A DNA stretch of 33,042 nucleotides from CAZBYL01 sp964496275 (GTDB taxonomy: Bacteria; Synergistota; Synergistia; Synergistales; Synergistaceae): positions 1 to 33,042 of the forward strand of contig CAZBYL010000025.1 in assembly GCA_964496275.1 (NCBI GenBank). The letters are read 5' to 3'. Positions 15,793-23,523 of this stretch are shown here, one piece after another. The translations under genes and the position numbers were made by a program. Every line of letters begins with the position of its first letter. The stretch's first letter is position 1. The notes under the pieces are model-generated. The model worked only from the letters and a program-made list of their open reading frames with translations, was not told the origin of the DNA and made no database searches.

Positions 15793-16644
15793 TTATTGCA
15801 CCTGTTTCCAGCCTGCGGACGAATCTGCCGTATATCCCTGCGCCAATGACTCGTCCCTCAAATATGCGCGTCCGTCCCTGTTTATGTCGTTTCTGCATGA
15901 GTATATGTGACCGCTTTCGGGGTAGTATACGTAGACAGTGTTTGTGTCAGAGCCCGAAGCATTGCCCGCTTTTATGGCTATAGCCGATATTTTGCCGTCG
16001 CTCATCCCTATTTTATAGTCCGACAGAGAACCTGTTGAGGTGCTGATGAAGGAGGATAGGTTGAGCTGCGCCGTGAGTTTGGCTATTTCGTCCATTACGC
16101 GAAGGGACTCGCCCTTTACGTTTATATTTGTCCCTGACGCGATTTCATTTAATGCGGCAAGCCTGTCCGCGTGATTCGGAAAGAGTTCCTCAAGCTTTGA
16201 GTAGGCGGACTGCAAATCTTTTGTCAGCTGCAATAAGAATGCGCTGCGATCTTTTTCCATGTCGGCCCATGATTTGTCGGTGTATGTGTATGAGAAAGTT
16301 TCTTCTTTGTGTTTGGAACAGATTACCGTATGGAATGCCGAGGCGCCTTCGCTGTATGTACCGCCGGAAGGGCAGGAGGCCTTTTCGTTTTCTACTTTTC
16401 CCATGTATTTGCCGTCTATGAAATTTTGAAGGGTGTATTCAGTGTCCTTTTTGTCGTTGTCGAAAAGGTATGTGTCGTAAGCCATTTTTATGGTTTCTCT
16501 GTTGCCGCCGCATGCCTTGGCATTAACGCTCTCGCTGCCGCTTCCGAACGTTAGGTATGTGACTCCGGCAAGAATCCCGATGATAATTATTACAACAATT
16601 ATTTCCACAAGTGTAAATCCGGTTCGTTTATTTTTTTCGGACAT
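15793..16644 (-). CDS. Type IV pilin / GspG-like prepilin
   Basis: 283 residues. The leader MSEKNKRT-G is followed by F-T-L-V-E-I-I-V-V-I-I-I-I-G-I-L-A, a canonical prepilin peptidase site with Glu at +5 and the conserved helix. The ectodomain has Cys pairs (A-S-C-P-S-G-G-T-Y and V-I-C-S-K-H) in the C-P-x-G-G arrangement seen in ComGC/GspG-like pilins, then a helical spacer and a tail of about 80 residues with YVYYPESGHIYSC. ATG 16644 has GGGGGTGG five bases ahead. First gene of the operon, with a TATAAT 45 bases upstream. No assembly ATPase or platform gene is in the window, so pilus versus pseudopilus stays open. Confidence 0.85.
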   Translation of the reverse strand: MSEKNKRTGFTLVEIIVVIIIIGILAGVTYLTFGSGSESVNAKACGGNRETIKMAYDTYLFDNDKKDTEYTLQNFIDGKYMGKVENEKASCPSGGTYSEGASAFHTVICSKHKEETFSYTYTDKSWADMEKDRSAFLLQLTKDLQSAYSKLEELFPNHADRLAALNEIASGTNINVKGESLRVMDEIAKLTAQLNLSSFISTSTGSLSDYKIGMSDGKISAIAIKAGNASGSDTNTVYVYYPESGHIYSCRNDINRDGRAYLRDESLAQGYTADSSAGWKQVQ

Positions 16645-16689
16645 AAAACCACCCCCGACAACGGCAATAGGAAATCTCCGTAATCATAC

Positions 16690-16695
16690 ATTATA
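16690..16695 (-). promoter_or_regulatory. Possible -10 box of the pilin operon
   Basis: Perfect TATAAT on the minus strand, 45 bases before the first pilin ATG. The -35 region (TGGCGA at 17 bases) is weak. TCTCCGT and ACGGAGA flank the box on either side as a 7-bp inverted repeat, so a regulator could sit over it. Confidence 0.4.
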
Positions 16696-16749
16696 CACTC
16701 AACGGAGAGGTATCGCCATTTGCCGGGGGCTTGTTTTGAAAAAATTGAA

Positions 16750-17193
16750 TTAGAGTTTTACGTCGATGATAGCTGTAACTCCGACTCCCTTTACACGTTT
16801 AAACTGTTTTATGGGATTTTCCGAATCTATCGGTATCAATGCTTTTGCTCTGATGCTTTTGAATTCTCCCTCAAGCTGCGCGACTGCCTTTGTTCTGTCT
16901 ATTGCATCTTTTGTGTTGGCTCCTACCTGAGCCGCTCCGACTCTTGTGCCGCTCCCTATGGATAGTATCGGAACAACTTTGGTGTAGCCGTCATATTTCA
17001 TTCCCTTATTGAAAGTCAGAGTGTTGATGAAATCGTTCAACTGGGGTGCAAGTGCCTTTACCGCAGTACCGGCGACCACCGTGATTGCCGCGTCCTTCAG
17101 AATATCTCCCAAATCTATTGCGGATGCCAGAGGCACAGATACAAAGAGCACCGCACAGACTAGAAAAGCCGCCAATATTTTTTTTAGCTTCAA
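16750..17193 (-). CDS. Small exported protein of unknown function
   Basis: 147 residues with a clear Sec signal peptide (MKLKKILAAF, hydrophobic core, then SVPLASA and cleavage before IDLGD). The mature domain begins with a helical stretch (ILKDAAITVVAGTAVKALA), then a glycine-containing strand region (LSIGSGTRVGAAQVG) and ends in K-G-V-G-V-T-A-I-I-D-V-K-L. It starts with TTG at 17193, made convincing by GGGAGGTG six bases upstream, one of the best ribosome sites in the window. It lies 105 bases before the pilin operon on the same strand with no clear terminator between, so weak read-through into the pilins is possible. I do not recognise the family. Confidence 0.75.
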   Translation of the reverse strand: MKLKKILAAFLVCAVLFVSVPLASAIDLGDILKDAAITVVAGTAVKALAPQLNDFINTLTFNKGMKYDGYTKVVPILSIGSGTRVGAAQVGANTKDAIDRTKAVAQLEGEFKSIRAKALIPIDSENPIKQFKRVKGVGVTAIIDVKL

Positions 17194-17282
17194 AAAAACA
17201 CCTCCCTCTCATGCTTTCTAAATCATAATGGCAAATGAGCTGTGGGGTATCGTAAGTTTTGTCGATTCGCTGACTTTTCAGC

Positions 17283-17314
17283 AAAAAGCGCAGCCGTACT
17301 ATGCCGGTCTGCGC
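17283..17314 (-). terminator. Terminator after iadA
   Basis: On the minus strand GCGCAG-A-CCG pairs with CGG-CTGCGC (9 bp, one bulged base) around an 8-base loop and ends in TTTTT. It lies 33 bases past the iadA stop. Confidence 0.82.
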
Positions 17315-17347
17315 CTCGGTTATTATTTGTAATAGCAAGAGGAGCTT

Positions 17348-18511
17348 TTATTCAAAGGTGCCTTTTGCAATAACCTCGCCGTCCCTCATCATCATGCGTC
17401 CTCTCGCAAAAACATACTTTATCGTAAGAGATGAATCCAGCAGCAGTATGTCCGCATCGTATCCCGTTTTCAGGTGTCCTTTGCGGGGCAGCTTATAGTG
17501 GTCTGCGGTTGTCGTGGATACGACGCGAACCGCGCTTTCCGTCTCCACTCCCTCGCGCAGCATGTCGGTGAAAACAGTGTGGTTTGCCGTGACACGCCCT
17601 ATCGTGAGTCCTGCAAAATTGCCGCTTTCATCGAACCTCGGCATAGAGCCCTGCCCGTCCGAGCTTACGGAGATTCGCGAAGCGGGAATGCCGTCCTCAA
17701 GCATAACCTTGACGGCCGCCGCACACCCCAACCTTCCCGCTTCAGCCGAATTTGGTATCGAGCTGCTTGTAAAGTCCACATATCCGCCCATTGCCGCATA
17801 TCCGCGCGCTTCTTCAAATAGTTCCGGATTTCTGTTCAAGTGTGTCGGTACGAACTGCGAGAGGGGGATTTCCGTTTCCGCCGCACGGAAAAGATAGTCC
17901 AGTCCGCTTTTGCCGTCTCCCAGGTGTATGTTTACGATTCCGCTTTTGCCGCCGAGCATTCCGCCGACTCGTGCGGCTGCCGCGACTTGTATAAATTCCT
18001 CAAATGTCGGCTGAGATGAGCGGTGGTCGGATATGGCAATCTCTCCCACGCCTATTATCCTGTCTATAAGGCAGATATCCTCCCTTATAGTTGAGCATAC
18101 CGGCTTTATTGGAAGCTGGTATGAGCCGCTCATTGCCCACGCGCTGACACCTTCCGCTATGAGCCCGTTTGCCTTGGCTATAAGCGCGCCTGTGCTGCGG
18201 GTTACGTCATCTGTGCCGGATAGCCCGACGACAGCGGTTACGCCGCCGCGCACCATGTCGGACAGGAGAAGTTCGGGCGTGCGAGTCGCTCCGCCTCCTT
18301 CGCCGCCTCCTCCCGTAATGTGAACATGCCCGTCCACTATTCCGGGCATGGCGGTCATGCCTTCCGCGTCAAAAATCTCAAGCTCCGGCAGAGTTCTCTC
18401 TGCGGGAAAAGTTTCCCCCATCCACGCAATAGTCTCTCCGCAAAGCAGGATAGAGGCTTTTCCGATTGGTTCCGGTGCAAAAATCTCCGCATTTTTGATG
18501 AGTTTAAACAT
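17348..18511 (-). CDS. iadA: Isoaspartyl dipeptidase (beta-aspartyl peptidase)
   Basis: Cytoplasmic amidohydrolase that splits beta-aspartyl dipeptides arising from damaged proteins. 387 residues, close to E. coli IadA (390). Metal ligands line up: His62 and His64 in V-D-G-H-V-H-I-T-G-G, His196 in N-I-H-L-G-D, His224 in P-T-H-L-N-R-N and Asp285 in S-S-D-G-Q-G-S. At the place of the carboxylated bridging Lys162 of E. coli, this protein has Glu157 (GVGEIAISDHRS), a visible difference at the metal bridge. I choose ATG 18511 because GGAGGG is five bases upstream; the frame is open further back. It is transcribed alone and closed by its own terminator. Confidence 0.93.
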   Translation of the reverse strand: MFKLIKNAEIFAPEPIGKASILLCGETIAWMGETFPAERTLPELEIFDAEGMTAMPGIVDGHVHITGGGGEGGGATRTPELLLSDMVRGGVTAVVGLSGTDDVTRSTGALIAKANGLIAEGVSAWAMSGSYQLPIKPVCSTIREDICLIDRIIGVGEIAISDHRSSQPTFEEFIQVAAAARVGGMLGGKSGIVNIHLGDGKSGLDYLFRAAETEIPLSQFVPTHLNRNPELFEEARGYAAMGGYVDFTSSSIPNSAEAGRLGCAAAVKVMLEDGIPASRISVSSDGQGSMPRFDESGNFAGLTIGRVTANHTVFTDMLREGVETESAVRVVSTTTADHYKLPRKGHLKTGYDADILLLDSSLTIKYVFARGRMMMRDGEVIAKGTFE

Positions 18512-18750
18512 GTTTACCCTCCGAATTTTATGAATGCGGCACTTTTCTTTTCGCAAATAGGGCAGAATAATCTACATATAATATTTGCGCTGCCGGCCGA
18601 GTCCATTCTAATTCCGAAAGAGGCCGGATTGCAAGCTCGTGAGGAGATGAAAGCGCTGCTCGTTAAAATTCAGATAATAATCTTTGCCGCACAGTGCGCG
18701 CCCGGTAGTGTGTCTGAAATGCTCTGTTCCGAGCAGAGCGGCAAAACAAT

Positions 18751-18786
18751 AAAAATATCTCCTTCGGTTCGCTGCCCGAAGGAGAT
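18751..18786 (-). terminator. Terminator after pepT
   Basis: Perfect 11-bp stem ATCTCCTTCGG / CCGAAGGAGAT (18757-18767 and 18776-18786) with an 8-base loop, then ATTTTTATTG on the minus strand, just past the pepT stop. The plus side also has a T run (TCTTTTTT), so it could work both ways. Confidence 0.88.
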
Positions 18787-18795
18787 TCTTTTTTA

Positions 18796-20025
18796 TTACT
18801 TAACGAAGCTCTTGACTATTTCAACAAGAATTTCCGAAATTTTTTCAAGCGACTGAACCGGAACATACTCATTTCTGCTGTGGAAATTGTGCCCTCCCGT
18901 ACAAATATTGGGGCAGGGGACTCCCATAAAGGAGAGCTGCGCTCCGTCCGTGCCGCCTCTCATCGGCGTGTAGAACGGTGTGACTCCGAGCTTCTTCATC
19001 GCTGACTCTATTGCCTCGACTATTTCAAAGTGGGGAAGAATCATCTCGCTCATGTTGCCGTAAGTGTCCGTTATCACGACTCCTACAGTACCCTCTCCGT
19101 AAACCTTGTTGAGATATGCAGCCGTGTCCTCTATCCGTGCCTTTCTTTGAGCGAACTTTTCTTTGTCGTGGTCTCTCAGATAAAAGCGCATCTTTGTGAG
19201 GTCCACGCTGCCGGAGAAATCTATAACATGGTAATAACCTTCATAGTTCTCCGTGTGGGAGGGTGTCTCCGCCGCAGGCAGCATGTTCAGGAACTCGTGC
19301 GCTATCAGGATGGAGTTTTTCATCTGGTTTTTTGAAAGTCCCGGGTGAATATTCACTCCGTTTATGGTCACATACGCAGACGCCGCGTTAAAACACTCGT
19401 AGGTTATCTCTCCGAGAGGCCCTCCGTCCAGTGTGTATGCAAAATCAGGATTGAATTTATCTTTGTCGAAAGTTGCGGCTCCAAGGCAGCCTATCTCCTC
19501 GTCCGACGGGAAGAAAAATTGCAGCTCGCCGTGAAGTTCTGTCGGGTTGTCATGGAAATAGTAAGCCATAGTCATTATTTCTGCTATCCCCGCCTTATCA
19601 TCGGCGCCCAAAAGAGTCATGCCGTTCGTCACAATGAGATCCTGACCGATATATCTCTTCAAGTGCGGAAACTTTGCCGGACTCATAACAATATTTTCTT
19701 TTTCGTTTAAGACGATATCTCCTCCGTCGTATTCGGATACGATCCTCGGATTTACATTCTTGCCAGAGAACTCCGGCGTAGTGTCAATGTGCGCGCAGAA
19801 GCCAATCGACGGGGCTTTGAGCTCTTTGCAGTTTGACGGTATTCTGCCGTACACGCAGCAGGTATCCGAAATAAAAATATCCGTCGCTCCTACGCCTGCA
19901 AGTTCATCCGCCAGAACAGACGCGAGATCCCTCTGCTGTTCCGTACTTGGAACAACATCTCTGCTGTAAGCCGATTCCGTGTTTATCTTTGCATACTTTA
20001 TAAATCTGTCGAGGACACTCTTCAT
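18796..20025 (-). CDS. pepT: Peptidase T (tripeptide aminopeptidase)
   Basis: Cytoplasmic di-zinc aminopeptidase of the M20B family that removes the N-terminal residue from tripeptides. 409 residues against 408 in E. coli, with high similarity throughout. Ligands are in place: His79 and catalytic Asp81 (H-I-D-T), Asp142 (G-A-D-D-K-A-G), catalytic Glu176 and zinc Glu177 (S-D-E-E-I-G), Asp200 (L-D-G-G), and the C-terminal His near 382 (G-G-H-N-F-H). Other fixed motifs are SGKNVNP, RGGTDGAQLSFMG and PCPNICTGG. It follows the symporter gene after 25 bases, so import and cleavage of short peptides or use of their amino acids are probably coupled. A strong terminator ends the pair. Confidence 0.96.
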   Translation of the reverse strand: MKSVLDRFIKYAKINTESAYSRDVVPSTEQQRDLASVLADELAGVGATDIFISDTCCVYGRIPSNCKELKAPSIGFCAHIDTTPEFSGKNVNPRIVSEYDGGDIVLNEKENIVMSPAKFPHLKRYIGQDLIVTNGMTLLGADDKAGIAEIMTMAYYFHDNPTELHGELQFFFPSDEEIGCLGAATFDKDKFNPDFAYTLDGGPLGEITYECFNAASAYVTINGVNIHPGLSKNQMKNSILIAHEFLNMLPAAETPSHTENYEGYYHVIDFSGSVDLTKMRFYLRDHDKEKFAQRKARIEDTAAYLNKVYGEGTVGVVITDTYGNMSEMILPHFEIVEAIESAMKKLGVTPFYTPMRGGTDGAQLSFMGVPCPNICTGGHNFHSRNEYVPVQSLEKISEILVEIVKSFVK

Positions 20026-20050
20026 AATGATATACGCTCCCTTTCCCCGT

Positions 20051-21475
20051 CTAGTTATTCTTATAAACCGCGCTCAGAGGTACAAAACCGCTCTTCTGTG
20101 TGAAGGCGGAGACAATGTATATAGCGGCAAATGAAATAGGAACCATAATTATTGCGCTCTTAATTCCATAGGGGGATCGCAGAATTATCTCCCATATAAT
20201 TGTTCCGACTCCGCCAACGAGGATACCGCACAGGCCGCCGGCCTTTGTAACTTTCTTGGCAAAAAGAGCGCACACAAGAGCGGGGGTGACGGATGCTCCG
20301 TACATGGAATAGGCATACATCTGAACGGATAGAATATCGGGGAAGAAACGTCCCATAACGTACGCAAATAAGGACACTCCGACGGCGGAAAGGCGCAGGA
20401 AGGCAAGTTTTTCCTTGTCCGTGGCGTCTCTTTTGAGAAATCTGTTCCAAATGTCATACGTGACGTTTGAGGCGATGGTTAGAACATAGGAGTCGCCGGT
20501 CGTAACTATGAAGGACATACACGAGGCCATAAGAAGCCCTCCGACTATGGGCGGCAGGAAATTTATAGCGAGCTGGAATATTACAGTATCCGGGCGTTCA
20601 ATGTTTGGAAGTAGGTAAATTCCTGCCGTGACGGCAATGATTATAAGCACGCAAACAAGGATTTCAGAAATAACAAGCCCTATTCCCGATGTCTTTGCCG
20701 TTTCTACGTCCTTCGCCGCGCCCATTCGCTGTATCATATTCTGGTCTCCGAGCACAAGGAAAAAAATTGGGAATATGTACCCAAGCATCTGGTAAGTTGT
20801 GAGATTGCCCGCAAAAGAGTTCTTACCAACAGGAAGATTTTGGAACATTCCCAAAAATCCTCCGTCAACTTGTCCGGCAAGTATCGGAATGGCGACGAGG
20901 AATCCTCCGACGAAAAGAAAAGCTCCGACCGCGTCAGTGTATGCCACGCTCACCATACCCCCTACAACGGCAAGCAAAAGCATGAGCACCGCAGATCCGA
21001 TGATTGCCGTTTGCAGTTCAATACCTGTCGTTAGGTTTATGAGATACCCTGCGGCTTTAAACTGAGACGCCAAAATTCCGATATATCCTAAAACGATACA
21101 GATAGTGGCTATGATACGGGCGGCTGTGCCGAACCTTATCTCAAAAAGCTCTGGGATAGTGTATGTCGTTGCTTTGCGGACGCGTCCCGAAACGAAATAG
21201 AGTAAAAGCATACCTATAGGAGCGCCCATAAAGATAAGTATTCCGAAAAGAGGTCCGTTCTGCCAAATCAAGTTTGCCGAACCTGTGATACCGCCTGCCC
21301 CGCACCATGTCGCAAGGAGTGTTCCTATAAGTACTACAGTCGGCAGACTTCTGTTCGCAACGGCAAAGTCATCCGAGCTTTTTACCTTCTTTTTGGTGAC
21401 GTAAAAACCGATTGCCACAACTATAAGCAAATATAAAACTACGCATGAAATGATGACCGGACTTGCATTAAGCAT
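20051..21475 (-). CDS. Sodium:solute symporter (SSS family)
   Basis: 474-residue integral membrane carrier with about thirteen hydrophobic segments. Features of the SSS/LeuT-fold family are present: an F-A-V-A-N-R-S-L-P segment after the first helix, TWCGAGGITGSANLIWQNGP, YTIPELFEIRFG and AYTDAVGAF. These carriers use the Na+ gradient to take up amino acids, sugars, organic acids or other solutes; the substrate cannot be read, but co-transcription with pepT makes an amino acid or peptide-derived solute likely. ATG 21475 is preceded by AGGAGG, an ideal ribosome site, and is preferred over the in-frame codon at 21511. Its promoter carries a 22-bp palindrome next to the TetR gene. Confidence 0.9.
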   Translation of the reverse strand: MLNASPVIISCVVLYLLIVVAIGFYVTKKKVKSSDDFAVANRSLPTVVLIGTLLATWCGAGGITGSANLIWQNGPLFGILIFMGAPIGMLLLYFVSGRVRKATTYTIPELFEIRFGTAARIIATICIVLGYIGILASQFKAAGYLINLTTGIELQTAIIGSAVLMLLLAVVGGMVSVAYTDAVGAFLFVGGFLVAIPILAGQVDGGFLGMFQNLPVGKNSFAGNLTTYQMLGYIFPIFFLVLGDQNMIQRMGAAKDVETAKTSGIGLVISEILVCVLIIIAVTAGIYLLPNIERPDTVIFQLAINFLPPIVGGLLMASCMSFIVTTGDSYVLTIASNVTYDIWNRFLKRDATDKEKLAFLRLSAVGVSLFAYVMGRFFPDILSVQMYAYSMYGASVTPALVCALFAKKVTKAGGLCGILVGGVGTIIWEIILRSPYGIKSAIIMVPISFAAIYIVSAFTQKSGFVPLSAVYKNN

Positions 21476-21554
21476 TTTACTACCTCCTGAAACTTTGATT
21501 TTTAGCTGCATTCTGACAGCTATTGGTTCGGTAATGCCAAGATACGTCAGAGCA

Positions 21555-21582
21555 ATTATATGACTCGAGTCATATAAGTCAA
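21555..21582 (-). promoter_or_regulatory. Promoter with embedded 22-bp palindromic operator for the symporter-pepT operon
   Basis: On the minus strand TTGACT (21582-21577), a 16-base spacer and TATAAT (21560-21555) form a good promoter about 80 bases before the symporter ATG. A perfect 22-bp palindrome at 21556-21577 (half-site TTATATGACTC and its mirror) fills the whole spacer and runs into both hexamers. A dimeric repressor bound here would block RNA polymerase. The TetR-family gene upstream is the obvious candidate. The sites are visible; the pairing of protein and site is inferred. Confidence 0.72.
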
Positions 21583-21651
21583 CCTTAATTTGGAAAAATC
21601 AGAAAGCAAAAGATTCGTATAAATAAAAAATTTTTGTTTCTTGAACTACCA

Positions 21652-22230
21652 CTACTTCAAAATCCTCATTACGCAATTCATATAATCCATTCCCTCAGTC
21701 AAAAGGTCAAATTCTCCGGAAGTCATGCACCACTCATAAATAGTGCCCCTCAAATTACGAACAATAAGCATGGCGTAAAACCCTGCCTCCCTCTCATTGT
21801 TAAACTCGCCGCACTTCTGTCCCTCGAGAACTATCTTTGAGAGTATTGTGTAGAGCTGCCTGTCCTTGTCTGTAGACCTTGTTGCAAGGCTGAGCTGTGA
21901 CTGGTATGCCACCTTTGTAAGGTCGCAGCCTATAACGTCCACAGTGATAAGCAGAGCCTCGCGAACCACTGCCGCAAGCTGTTCCTTGGAGGATTTAATT
22001 GAATAAATCTCTTTCGCGGCGGATGCGTAACGGTAGTCATATTCTTCAAACAATTCCGCCACCACATGGGCTTTTGAGGGGAAATATATGTAAAAAGTGC
22101 CCTTTGCAATCTTTGCAAACGCGACAATCTCTTCCACCGACACATTGTCGTAACCCTTTTCACGGAAAAGTTTTATAGCGGTTTCAAAAATTTTTGCTTT
22201 AGTGCTCTCACCCTTTTTCATAAGAGTCAT
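21652..22230 (-). CDS. TetR-family transcriptional regulator
   Basis: 192 residues. The N-terminal 50 residues are a typical TetR helix-turn-helix: A-K-I-F-E-T-A-I-K-L-F-R-E-K-G-Y-D-N-V-S-V, then EEIVAFAKIAKGTFYIYFPSKAHV. The C-terminal domain is helical and divergent, as expected for a ligand-binding and dimer part. ATG 22230 has GGGAGG eight bases upstream. It lies upstream of the symporter-pepT pair on the same strand, with a 22-bp palindrome in between, and is therefore the likely local repressor. I see no copy of that palindrome in front of its own gene, so autoregulation is not indicated. The ligand is unknown. Confidence 0.9.
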   Translation of the reverse strand: MTLMKKGESTKAKIFETAIKLFREKGYDNVSVEEIVAFAKIAKGTFYIYFPSKAHVVAELFEEYDYRYASAAKEIYSIKSSKEQLAAVVREALLITVDVIGCDLTKVAYQSQLSLATRSTDKDRQLYTILSKIVLEGQKCGEFNNEREAGFYAMLIVRNLRGTIYEWCMTSGEFDLLTEGMDYMNCVMRILK

Positions 22231-22324
22231 TTTGCTGTCCTCCCTACGACTGCATTTTTGATAAAAACACAGTGATGTCTTAATTCCCAGTGAGAAACAA
22301 AATAAACTTGCCCAAATGTGTATT

Positions 22325-22373
22325 ACATAAATATTCGGGTCGGTATGCGCCTATAAAGCCGTAATATTTATGT
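22325..22373. repeat. 11-bp perfect inverted repeat in the divergent TetR / proC-like region
   Basis: ACATAAATATT (22325-22335) and AATATTTATGT (22363-22373) are exact mirror images with 27 bases between. They lie in the 282-base region between two divergent genes. The region otherwise shows no clear promoter pair or RNA element to me. It could be an operator pair or an RNA hairpin. Confidence 0.6.
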
Positions 22374-22512
22374 TGTGTTTTAAATACTACCGCTTATTTT
22401 ACTACTATCTTGATTTATGCCTAGCTCAATGCACATACACCGCAAGTTCTAAAATTCGGCCTGTGATAAAATAATCGGGAATAAAAACGAAACGTAGGGA
22501 GACACTGCTTAA

Positions 22513-23310
22513 ATGGCTGCTGATATGACGATAGGTTTTATAGGAACCGGCGGTATAACCGGTGCGATGGTGCGAGGCTTGTGCAATGCATCCGAATTCA
22601 GCGGAAAGATAGTTCTTTCCGTCCACAAAAACAGGGCTTTTGCATGTGAACTGCAAAGTATTGCTCCGAATAGGATAAGCATATCGGAATCCAATCAGGA
22701 AGTCGCCGATATGTCCGACATTGTTGCCGTGGCTCTGCCGCCTACGATTCACGAGGAAGTCGTAAGCGCACTTAAATTCCGCGCTTCACATAAGGTGATG
22801 CACATAACGGGCGGCATCAAACTCGAGAAATCCCTGCCCCTGTATGCTCCGGCTCACTCCGCCGTGCGCGCCATTCCTCTTCCCTTTGCTGCGCGTAACA
22901 TGGGGCCGATACTCTACTACGGAGACGACCGGACGTGCGAAGCCATATTATCGATGCTTGGGACAGTGGTTAAGGCGGCATCCGAAAGTGAACTCGGAAT
23001 ACTCGGCTCCATGACGGGTATGATGGTTCCGTACTATGCTCTTGTCGGCGAATATGTGAAATGGGCGGGAGAAAAGGGGATAGAGTACAAAAATTGTATG
23101 AATTACATCTGCTGCATGAATGAAGCCCTTTCGTCTTACATGCGTTCAGACTGCGGCAGTGACATGGAAAAATTCCTAAAAGAGAACTCCACTCCAAACG
23201 GAGTAAACGAACTCGGACTGAAACTGCTGAGGGAAAAAGGAGCCTACAAGCTCTGGGCAGAAGTGCTTGACGCACTGTACATAAAGTATAACGCATTGGA
23301 TAAGGGGTAA
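22513..23310 (+). CDS. Pyrroline-5-carboxylate reductase-like NAD(P)-binding protein
   Basis: 265 residues. The N-terminal Rossmann motif G-F-I-G-T-G-G-I-T-G-A-M-V and the helical C-terminal half match the ProC family, which reduces 1-pyrroline-5-carboxylate to proline. The C-terminal ProC signature appears in a changed form (S-T-P-N-G-V-N-E-L-G-L instead of the usual T-S-P-G-G-T-T). M-P-N-T-P, another ProC hallmark, is replaced by A-I-P-L-P-F. These changes suggest an off-type member, so I give no symbol; it may use a different imine or be a paralogue of the main ProC. GGGAG lies about ten bases before ATG 22513. It is transcribed alone. Confidence 0.78.
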   Translation: MAADMTIGFIGTGGITGAMVRGLCNASEFSGKIVLSVHKNRAFACELQSIAPNRISISESNQEVADMSDIVAVALPPTIHEEVVSALKFRASHKVMHITGGIKLEKSLPLYAPAHSAVRAIPLPFAARNMGPILYYGDDRTCEAILSMLGTVVKAASESELGILGSMTGMMVPYYALVGEYVKWAGEKGIEYKNCMNYICCMNEALSSYMRSDCGSDMEKFLKENSTPNGVNELGLKLLREKGAYKLWAEVLDALYIKYNALDKG

Positions 23311-23449
23311 AATTTTCAGAGTTAAATCTTCTGCACAGTGCGGCGGTTTTTCCGGTTGAGGGATTCACAAAATCCTATGCACGATTTATGCGGACTTGGT
23401 GTGATAGTTCACCTTCAGAGCCGCTGTATCTGTTCACAATTATTACAGA

Positions 23450-23494
23450 CAGCCCCCGTAAGAGAATGCAGTTTTGCTTCTTGCGGGAGCTGTG
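23450..23494. repeat. Long imperfect hairpin between convergent genes
   Basis: A 15-bp stem: ACAGCCCCCGTAAGA (23450-23464) against TCTTGCGGGAGCTGT (23480-23494), with one mismatch and one G-T pair and a 15-base loop. No T run follows on either strand, so it is not a standard terminator. It lies in the 213-base gap between the convergent proC-like and argH genes, where I see no gene. Confidence 0.55.
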
Positions 23495-23523
23495 CTGCTT
23501 AGTTTTGTGCCGCTGCCGGGGAT

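Noticed and set aside
18557..18750. Plus-strand frame between iadA and the pepT terminator
   Set aside because: Short, no start with ribosome site and no recognisable features; likely intergenic.
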